From positions 22,102,017-22,166,016 of the forward strand of contig ML679989.1 in assembly GCA_007922225.1 (NCBI GenBank): 64,000 bases of DNA. Reading direction: 5' to 3'. The stretch comes from Emydura subglobosa. Taxonomy: Eukaryota; Chordata; Testudines; Chelidae. The translations under genes and the position numbers were made by a program. Shown here one piece after another: positions 46,645 to 57,100 of this stretch; the first letter of the stretch is position 1, and every line of letters starts with the position of its first letter. Under the pieces are notes generated by a model. The model searched no databases. It was given only the letters and a program-made list of their open reading frames with translations, and was not told the origin of the DNA.

Positions 46645-47985
46645 CATCACAGGCTGCCTGTAGGGATGCCAGCTGCGCCCCTGGACACTGGGCATTCCTT
46701 GCCACTGCTGCTGTCATCATCCTGCCAGCTGCTGCCTCTTGGTTGCCTGTGAATGTTGAGGAGAACAGAGAAGATCCCCCCCCCAGGGCTAGAGCTGGGC
46801 TCAGAATTAAGTATGTGTCATTTGTTGGACAAATCTCAGCTCCCTCTGAGTTTGCAAATTCCCTGCTGGTGCCTGCAGGCCTGTATTTGTGTTTGCAAGC
46901 AGTCCCTGGATGGTGTTGTATGGGCTGGGCGCACAGCAGTGCGTTGGGGTGCTCCTGCAGGATATTCCTGGCCCCTCAATGCAGCCTTGTCTGAGTGTGT
47001 TATTAAGAGCTCTCATGATTTTTAGTGTCTCTCTCCAAGGCCCAGATCCTGGGTCAGGGAATTACAAGCAACTCTTGTTTTTCGGTTGAAAAAGCACCAG
47101 GTTTTGGGCGCTCTGATAGAGAAAAGCTTGAAACCGTGACGTGTGTGTTCCCACAAAGGTCCCAAGCCTGGCAGGCAAAGGGAAAGAGCCCAGTGTTTAC
47201 TGCTTTCAAAACAGCTTCTGATTGGTCAGCCAGCCTTGTGACTCTGGGCCCCACTGGTGATTTCTGAATGTTTGGGGCTGGCCACAATGCATATGCCTGA
47301 GCACTGGGCAGCCGGTGCCAACACGCACCTCAGTGAACTGGACACCCACTTCAAAGAGGTGGGGGCCCTGCCCATGGACGTGTTGGCTGGGGAGTCTGCT
47401 GGGATCCTATGCCCAGGAGATGCACATTTCACCTACTCAGTGTGGCTGGGTCCCCCTCCAATGGTGACTGGCCATGTAAGGTTGATGAGCCTGCTACAGC
47501 TTCAGCTGTGAGAGCAGAGCCTTTTAGAGCGGAGAGGTGCTAGGCTCCATTCCAGCTGCTGCTAACCCCTCCGTTCCCCCGGCGTCCCGTGTAACCCCAC
47601 TGCTAGCTAGCAGTGAGTTAGTCTGACTCTGTGAAGAGCTGGGCTTGCTCAGAGCAGGGGAACAACAAAGAAACCGATTGGCACGGACACCCCTGGATAC
47701 AAAGGGTTCTGTGTTGCTTCCTGGTTTGAACACAACCCAGCTGTGCAGTGGAGCCTAAGCCAACTCCGAACCCAATGCTCAGCTGCCGACCTGGATCTCC
47801 TTTGCTGGGTGTCTGGCAGAGCACGTTTTTCAGCCGTGGCTCAGGAATTAGACAGAAACCAGCTAAGTCTGTCACCGAATACCCCAAATTGTTATATCAT
47901 GCTGCTGTTGCACAACCTGTTATGTAAACGGTGGGATGGGTTGGGCGTGAATTGTGGCTGGCGCCCTGCCTTCTGGCAGCCCTTT
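46645..47985. other. LCN15 upstream region, no gene recognised
   Basis: No coding exon seen. The open frame running on from the CR1 copy to 46994 is read-through past the end of the repeat. Confidence 0.4.
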
Positions 47986-47992
47986 GCACAGG

Positions 47993-47999
47993 CATATAA
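47993..47999 (+). promoter_or_regulatory. TATA box of the LCN15-like gene
   Basis: CATATAA, 67 bases upstream of the ATG; implies a start near 48025 and a short 5' UTR of about 40 nt. Confidence 0.55.
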
Positions 48000-48065
48000 C
48001 GTCAGGTGCCCCCAGCAGCTGGCACATACTTGCCAGCACTCCCCAGCGAAGTGAGAGGGACAGAC

Positions 48066-48167
48066 ATGAGGACGATGGCCATGCTGCTGAGCCTTACGCT
48101 GGCTCTGCTCTGTGTGCTCCAGGCTCAGACTGAGGTTCCCGTGCAACCAGGCTTCGATGCTGACAAG
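48066..48167 (+). CDS. LCN15: LCN15-like exon 1 (coding part)
   Basis: 102 nt, residues 1-34: MRTMAMLLSLTLALLCVLQA signal and QTEVPVQPGFDADK. In-frame ATGs also at residues 4 and 6; the first has A at -3 is not met (C at -1, G at -2), but all give a working signal core. Donor GTAAGA, phase 0. Confidence 0.88.
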
Positions 48168-51100
48168 GTAAGACCCACCATGGGCAGAGTGACCCGAGGG
48201 GCTCCCTGCTTCGGTTACTGGGGTAGTCATGGAGCAGGCCTCTCCAGGCTGCAGTGTCTTATGCTTGCAGCACCTTGGCTGATCTAGTCTTGGCTCACAG
48301 GCAGCTCCGCCAAGATACCTCCGGAATGGCCTGCAGCACCTCTTCTGGTGCTGCCTGGACTCCCACAGGGTGACCAGATATCCTGATTTTATAGGGACAG
48401 TCCTACTAGTCAGGGCTTTGTCTTACAGAGGCGCCTATTACACCCCACCTCCATCCCGATTTTTCACACTTGCTATCTGGTCACCCTAGATCCCCAGCCC
48501 CTCCTCCCATACCCCCAAGCCCGATCTGCAGCACCTCCTGCTACCCTAGGCCAGGCTCCCCCAGAGACTCTGGGCATGCAACTCCCTGTCATTCCAGTCC
48601 TGGGCCTTCCGCAGCTTTGCTCCTCAGGCCTGGAACCCCTTAGCCAAATCCTGAGCTCTGGACTCTAGGCAAACTCCATTGATTGCAGTGATGGTTTCCC
48701 AGGCAAGCACTGAGTAAAACATAGTAAGGCCTCTGGATTTGGCCTCCTGTTATTCCTGTCCCACCCCCAGCTCTGCAGTGTGGGGCAGGGCTGGGCATCG
48801 GCAAGGCCAGTCCATTCCAGTCCTGGCTCCCAGGGACACACTGCCCCTGTGTGATGCTACCTCGACTCTCTGGAGCTGGGGTGGGGGTGGACAGAGACCT
48901 AGGCAGTGTCCAGCCCCCCTTCCTCTGAGCTAGCCCCAGGGCAGAGACCCAGCTATGGCCCTGTAAGGGTGAGCTGATGCACCGTGAAGCACCGTGATGC
49001 ACCGTGCAGCTACTCCCAGCCTTGTGCCCTGCGCGTCTTCTGAATCAAACATTAAAGATCCTTTCTGGACCACTTCAGCAAGGGGCAAAGTGCTGCAGAG
49101 AGAGGAGTGCGAGCAAGCCAAGGCCTGGCAGTAGCCCAATGGGGGGAGGCTGTTCACCACTAGCTCGGTGGCTCGATCTGCTCCCGCATGGCCGTCACTG
49201 CATGTCTGATGACTGGCTGACACTTGTGTAGAGTGGGCTAGTCCATCTCCCTGATGGCAATACCCTGCAGCTGCAGGGGAAGAACAGGCTCTCTGGGGGG
49301 CCTGACCCACCTGGGACTTCACTCCCCTTCCAGCCTCTCTTCCCAGTCAAGTGGTGGATTTAAGCAAAAAGCAGAAAATAGCTGGGGCTCTCCGGAGACG
49401 TCAACTTGCAGGTCAGCCCACTTGTGGGGGGAGACAGCCCACACCGAGCCAGCTGCATTCAGCAGGATGCTAGCTTGGGTCAGAGCTGAGGGGAGCTCGC
49501 CTGGACCTGCTGTGGACAGTGCTTGAGCTGCACCCTCTGGCTGTGCTCTGTAGCGTCTTTGGCCAGCCCCTGCTCTCAGCTGGCCCCCGAATGAATTGAG
49601 ATGTCACTCGGCTGAGCTCCCTGGTGGGTCCCCAGTACTCGCATGTCTTGGGAAGAGCTGGGGGTATTCACCCCTGTGCAGAGGGCCAGCCTCTGTCCTC
49701 ACTCCCAAACAGCGCTGGCCAGCTGTCTGGAGAGGCTCACGACCATGGGCAGACTGTTCAGAAGCGGGGCACAAGCCCCAAATTGGCTGTATGTTCTATA
49801 ATTAGAGTTCACCTACCAGATAGCAAGTGTGAACTGCTCAAGCACTATAATAGCCTTGATGTGGACACTCCAGTCTAGCTTGCCTTTGTGATAGATGGTC
49901 CCTTACACCAAAAATCACAACTGTATGGAAGTTCCTCCCAGACCCACAGGACGCATCACTTATCCCAGGTCAATTGTACCCCCAGTCTCTTACCAAAGAC
50001 AATGCTTGTAGCTGATCCTGTAATAAAGTAAATAAAGATTTATTAACTGAAAAACAAATGAGAGAGTTATTTGCAAGGTTAAAGCACACAAATGAGTTAC
50101 AGTCATAGGTTCCAAAAGATGATAGCAGCTGCTATATATCCTTTCAGGCTAACCCAAAATAAGCTGCTTGGTGATCTCTTGCTAATGCTTAGAAATTGTG
50201 CCTGCTCCGAACTCCAAGCAGATTAGTGATACAGTTCCTTCTTAACAGGCATTTTTATTCCCTTACCCCAGAGTTCAAACTGTGGTGGGGTGTGCCCACT
50301 AGCACGTCTCTCTTCGTGGCTGTGGGGTAATCAATCCACAAAGTCTTTTGTCCACTGATGTTCCATAAGGGTTTATCTGGGGTCTCTGGGCCTTCTTTGG
50401 TTGGGGAAGAGATGCCGCCTCTTGTGACACACTAGCATTTCACACGTGGGGCAAGGCTACACTACCAAATTCTAAGTTATGTTGACGTACAGCCACTGCA
50501 GTAGTTAAATCACTTTTGCCTGTCCGCACTAGGCTCCTTGTGTTGGCGGTGTGCGTCCTCACCAGAATCGCTTGCACCAATGTAATTGTCAGTGTGGGGC
50601 ATTGTGGGACAGCTTCCGAAAGGCAGCGACAGTCGATGTAAGCGATGCAGTGTCTACACGGATACTGCGTCAATCTAGCCACATCCACCAAAGTGCTGCG
50701 CCTCTTGCAGTCGGTGTGGTGGGCAAGTGACATCAGCGGGCGCTGAATTTTGGTGTGTTACTGAGTTAGGTTGCCAGGAGCTGCCTCAGTGCAGACCAAG
50801 ACTTGGTAATCCTTCTCTCCTGACTGGGGGTTTACAGTCTTAGCAAACTGGTTTTCAGTTACAGAACAAACCCTTAACTATTCACTTGTACCATGGGATA
50901 CAGATACTATAGTAAGATTAACACATGCAGAACCCTACCAGCGTTTCATCAAATCTAAACACTGAACACATTCTTAGAATGCTACCATCTATTTTCACAA
51001 TACTAACCACGGGGAACCAGCCTGGTGACCAGCCATGCATGTTCAGTGGGCCCCAGAGCTGGCAACTGTTCTGCCAGCGTCACCACTGCCCGGCAGGCGA

Positions 51101-54100
51101 GGCTGACACTGGAAGAGTTGACATTTAGGTTAAAAAGCAGTGATAATGACTCCCCATTATAACACATCAAGCAGAAGCATTTTCCCTCAGATTTGAGATC
51201 AGAGCCAAAAGTCACATGCTCTTCCGCTAGCTAGAGTCAGAAGCCAAGCTCAGGAAAGCAGATGCTGTGATCAAACCGTTGGCCTGGTGCTAAGGAGACC
51301 TGGATTCACTTGACTCTTGGCTCTTCCTGAGGCAAGTCACTAGTCTCTCTGAGCCTCAGTTCTCCATCTGTACAATGGGACTGATAATTTTTCCATTCTC
51401 CCTCTGCTGATCTAGCTTGTGTATTGAGATTGCAAGATCTTTGGGGCAGGCGCTGTCTCTTCTTGCATGTCTGTGCAGCACCTAGCACAATGGGGCCCGG
51501 ATCTCGGTTGGGATCTATAGGGATGACTGGACTATAAATAATAGCAAGGATTATTGGCTGGGCTGCAATCCGAGCAAAGAATTGCTGAACCAAGCAAATT
51601 TTTTCACCTAGCCTTTGCCTGTCCTAGGGAGCTCGGTGAGTGAGGTTAGTGAGGAAAGATGGCCCAGTGGGTAGGGCCCTTTCCTGGGACTTTGGAGAGT
51701 GCGGCATTTAGGACATACATGTAGGACAGGGGAGGTAATTGATCTGCTCTACTGGGCATTGAAGAGGTCTCAGCTAGAGAGTTGTGTCCAACTCTGGGTG
51801 CCAGACTTTAGGAAAGATGAGGGCAAACTGGAGATAGTCCCGAGCAGAGCAACAACGCTGGCTGAAAGGTTCAGAAAACCTGCCCTATGAGGAAATGTTA
51901 CAGAAACTGAGCACATTTAATCTTGAGAACAGAAGACTGACAGCAGACCTGCCAACAGTCTTCAAATATGTTAAAGGTTGTTATAAAGAGGACAGTGATC
52001 AATAGTTCTCCATGTCCACTGGTGGTAGGACAAGAAATAATTGGCTCAATCTTCAGCAAGGGAGGTTTAAGCCACGTCTACACTGGAGTTTACAGTGGCA
52101 CAGCAGTACTGATGCAGCTTTGCTGCGCTAAGATCTCCCCTGTAGCCGCTCTATGCTGATGGGAGAGAGTCTCCTGCTGACACAGCGCTGTCCACCGGCG
52201 CCTCTGCTGGTGGAACTCATGTTGCTCGGGGCAGGTTTTTTCACACCGTGAGTGACATAAGTTGTACTGACAAAAGTTCTAGTATAGACATAGCCTTAGT
52301 GCTGAGTTAGATATTAGGAAAAGCTTTCTACTCTTGGGGTAGTTAAGCTGTGGAACAGGCTTCCCAGGGAGCTTGTGGAATCCCCATCACTGAAAGTTTT
52401 TAGAAACAGGTGGGACAAACTCCTGCCAGGACTGGTCTAGGGTTACTTGGTCCTGCTCAGCGCAGGGGGCTGGACTGGCTACTTGAGGTCCCTGCCAGCC
52501 CCACATTTATATGCTTCTGTGCTAAAGACCAGCTGGACACAGGCTCGTGTGGCTGATGTAAATGTAGAGCAACAAGTCACATGACAAGTGGTAACCCCAG
52601 CCAACCACAAATGGAGCTGATAGAATAGTAGCTTTGCTACAATGGGGAGGCAGTGATGCCTAGTGGATACAGCACCCACACTGGGACTCAGGACACCTGG
52701 ACTTTTCATGGTTCTGCCACCGGCTGCTGAGTGACCCTGTGAAAATCACTTTCATGCTCTGTGCCTCAGTTTCCCCATTGTTACAATAGATACTGCTGTG
52801 ACCTCCCGTGTAAAGTGCTTTGGAAGAAAAGCGCTAGGTCAGCACTGTCACAATGCGTAGCAAAGAGCAGGAGAACTCTGGGCGCCGCTCCTGAGAGCAG
52901 GCTCCCGGCTGTTCCGTGCACTGAGCTGAGGGCTCTGGATGGCAGGAGCGGGGTGGGGTCTCTTTTCCAAGCTTTCACCCAGAATGGTTTTCTGCAGTTC
53001 TCAGGGATGTGGCACATCCTGGCAGCGGTGTCGAACTGCCCAATCTTCCAGAAAATGAAAGACTCAATGACGACGTCTGCAGCCATCATTACCTTCACAC
53101 CAGAGGGCAACCTGAATTTGAAAGTTGGCTACCCTGTGTGAGTGAGTGTAACATGCTGGCCCAGCCAGTGCCTCCCCCTCTCCCCTAGTGGCTGGGACCA
53201 GGGACTACAGTGGCTGGCAGCCAGCTCCATGGCAGAGGCCTGTGGTGCTGAAATGATCGGGCGCTCTCCTGGCTGGGGACCATGGGGGTCACTATGTTTG
53301 CAACATCAGCTCCCACGGGACAGGGTCCAGGGGGATCCTTCTGCCAGCAAACAGGAGTTTGGACAGTGAAATTCCACAAATGAAAATCTCCACTAAATTT
53401 CGCTGCGCCCTGCTCAGGATGGGCTCACACCCACCCCCAGTGATGCCACGTCCCCTCCCCTGGCCTGGACAGGTTCACTCCAGCAATGCCACATCCTTTT
53501 CCCACAGCTAGCACAGGCTTTCCCCCACTCCTACCCAGTGACGCCATGTCGCCTCCCCTGGCTGGGACAGGCTCACACCCACCGCCAGCGATGCACGTCC
53601 GCTCCACCCGTCTGGGATGGGCTCATGCCACCCCCAGCAATGCCATGTCCCCTCCCCCCAACTGGAACCTGCTTACCACACCCAGTGACGCCATGTCCCC
53701 ACTCTGGCTTAGGATGGGCTCATGCCCACTCCCCAGGTGGTGCCAGGTGGTCTGGGTGTCTCAGTTTCTGGTTTAACACGCGCTTGTTTTGTCCTTTGTT
53801 GTTTTCAGCCAGGACAGCTGTAAGAAAATGGAGATGCTCTTTGAGAAAACTGGGCAGCCGGGACACTACAGCAATTCGCGTACGTCTGGGTGCTGGTGCG
53901 CTCTATCCTGCCCATCCTGGGGCAGGGCACTCAGCGAAGTGTGCTGAGTGGCAGTGGGTTCACTTTGCTGCTCATTATGTGTATATTTTCAAAGAGCTCC
54001 TGGACCAATTGCCAAGGGCCAGATGGTGCCCAGAGCCACGCCCACCGTGTGTTTGGACATGACACACAACTGCACTGCCTTGGGGGGAGCTGTAGGGTGT

Positions 54101-57100
54101 GCTGTCCCACCTGAGCTCCCCTGCACTCAGGGACCCTGCAGGGCCGCAGGGACGACTCTCTCATGGTCAGACATAGAGAGGCGAGGAACAGGACCCACGC
54201 CCACCACAGGCAGTGGGGGCCAGGCCCAGCAATCCCTTTGCTCCCAGCTGATGATTATTGCTTCCATGTTGTTTTATCCAAGCTGGATCCATCACCTGAC
54301 AAGAGGCTGTGTTCCCAGGATGGCTCACGTTGTCAGTACTGGGGGCAGGCACGCCCAGCTACCACAACTGTGTGTGCAAATTAGAGCCGTGCCCAGGCAA
54401 ACGACCAGAGCCAGCCATTTGCAGCAGCTTCCTGGATCTGTGCCTTCAATCATAGCAACTGCACGGGCAAACTAGGCACCTGGTCACATGCTTATTTTCA
54501 AAGCCAGTCTAGCCATTTCCAGTAGCAATGTCAGAGGATCCTCTTGCATCGGGTTGGCCTGAGCCAATGGGAGCAGCAGCCATAAGACAGAGCTGTGATC
54601 TCCTTGGTTTCAGCACGTCATCCAGCACAGGTGAGGTGGGACAAATTGGCACTGGCAGGGCTGGCCGATGGCACATGCCCCCTCTGGGCTACTCTGGGGG
54701 TTAGAGGTTTATCAGGACTATGTGGAGAAGCTCCAGTAGAGCCATTGCCAAAGCACTGATCCAAAATGTGTGTAGCACTAGTACCAGCACGCAGCTAGCT
54801 CTTATGTAGCCCTTTTCCACAGTAGATCTTTACAGGGCAGCTCGCTATCATTATCCCCCTTTTACAGATGGGTAAACTGACTTGGCCAAGCTCACCCGGC
54901 AGCAGAACCAGGTCTTCTGAGCCCCAGTTAGTAATCTCTCCACTAGGCAAGACTGCCCCCTTGCAGCTGTTAAGTGGTGTTTGGGGAAGAAAGGGGGGGG
55001 AGGTCTGACACTGCCGCTTTTGGGCATCATCTGGTTTCTTTTTGCAGAGAAGGGCACAAGAGACCTACGTGTGATGGAGACGGATTACGAGCACTACGCC
55101 ATCATGTACACCTTCAAGCAGGGCGATGAGGAGAGAGGCACCACCCTGCAGCTGCTTAGTAGGTGCTGGGAGAAGGGGTGCGTGATTCACACACTGTGGG
55201 AGGAAATGGTGTTGAAATGAGCCATGGGAGATGAGAAGCTCCCAGCAGCTGAGCTGTCCCCTCACACCTGGTTGAGGCCAGGTTCCTGTCTCTCTGTTCA
55301 GCATCACTGTTAAGACATCTGCACTAAGGTGCCTGTCTCAGAAACGCCCGGGCCCCTTCGGAGGCTTCCGTGTATTTTATTATGTGAGCTCAGCTGGGAG
55401 ACCTGGGTTTGCCCATCACTGGAGCCATTCGCCTTTTCTGCTGATCTTGGACAGCGGCTGGACCAGGCAACGAATCTGGCCCCAGGCCTCACCCCAGGGC
55501 AAGCAACAACCACTAGTCTAGCAGAGGTGGCTCTTGAACAGAGAGAAGCGAACTGAGCCGACCCAGCTTTAGTTCTGCTCACAAGTGACCCAGGAGTAGT
55601 CAGTGTTTCTCAGCTGCACGCGCTACTTGAAATTGGCTGACAAACCATTTCCATGGAGAGACCTTGGTCTGCCTTTTACATGAGCTGTGTATTGTGTTCA
55701 GCATTCAAAAAAGTACTCAGTGCCCGTGGTGAGGTCAGATCCTCCGGTGATGGGGGCTGGCTACAGGGGGTGTCTGGAGATAGACAGATCTGAGCCAGGT
55801 TGGCTAGCTTTGACTGGACACAAGCTGCATAGATTTCTTTCTTTTCTGGCCTGAACGTAACTTGGATGTTTCCATGGCTGTTCTCTAACATTTGCTATTT
55901 TGTAAACATTGCTGCCAGCAAACTCTTTCTCTAGAGTACTGCTGAGAGCCAACCTCCAGCGCACGCAGGCACAGTGCCACTGGCGCACCCCTCAGTGCTC
56001 GCAGGCACAGCCCCCAGGGCGCCTTGGCACAACCCAAGCTAATCAAAGTGTGTGATACAAACAGACATTGTTTCAGTGGTGCCATTGCTCTCCCACTGCC
56101 AGGTGAATGCTGGAATACCCGGGCTCCTGTAACCTGCCGCTTTGTTGGCAGCAGGGCCCATCAATGTGGGTTTTCACTGTCCAGTACATCACAGCCTCAG
56201 ACTAGACAACGAGTCAGAGCACATTCCCTCTCCATTCTAGCTGATCCCATATTCACACAATCTCCTCAGTTCTTCTCCATTAACCCAGCATTCCCCAACC
56301 TATGGCCTGTCATCGTGTGATCACACATCAGTTTGTCCATCCAGCTGCAAAGGAACCCTGTTGGGTGCTTTCGTTAGGGTTGAGCTGGAAAGATTTGGCT
56401 TTAATCCTGATCTCTGGCTGCAGGTAGAACCCAGGAGGTGAGCCCTGAGGCCCTGAAGAGATTGAAGGAGCTCTACCCACCCATGGGCCTCACTGATAAC
56501 ATGCTGGTCGTCCTGCCAAAGTCAGGTAAATGTCACCGGCACCAGATTCATTTCTCTCCTCCCTGCACTGTCAGGCTTGGACTCTAATCAGTTGCACTGG
56601 TCACAAAATACACACCATACCAGGGCTCCGGTCCTTCTTTCCATTTTTGTACTTCCAATATTTTTCTTAGCTGACTAGAGGATCAGGAAGCTGCAGGGTG
56701 ATCCTGCAACACTGAGACCTCTCTCTTTCTTTTGACAGGTCTATGTGCCAAGGCCCTCAGGTGAGTCCATTGGTTACTGCGCCAGGTTCCTGCAGTGGGT
56801 TCCAGCTGGCCTCTGCATTGAACGGGGCCTGCTTCACATGCAGAATTCCATACATGGGACTGCGGAGCAGGCGTGACGGTCCTCTGCCCATCAGTGGGAC
56901 TTCACTGTATGTCCCGTCTCATTGTGGCAGAGGCGCCTGAAGAGCTGGGAGGGAAAAGGGCTGAGGGTGGGAGAGAGACGTTCTAAACATTGAAAACTAA
57001 AATACTTTGTTCCTGAAATGCCACCGCGGTGCCTCATGCCCTCACTGTGTTCTACAGGCTGCATCTCCCATGATGCATCACGGTCTTTCCTCTCAGTCAA

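Noticed and set aside
45798..46994. 398-codon open frame on the + strand
   Set aside because: The first part is CR1 reverse transcriptase with a lost catalytic motif; from about 46640 it is read-through into unrelated sequence, so it is not a gene.
44630..50448. A complete provirus bounded by the two LTR-like copies
   Set aside because: The interior holds a CR1 fragment and LCN15 exon 1, with no gag, protease, polymerase or envelope frame.
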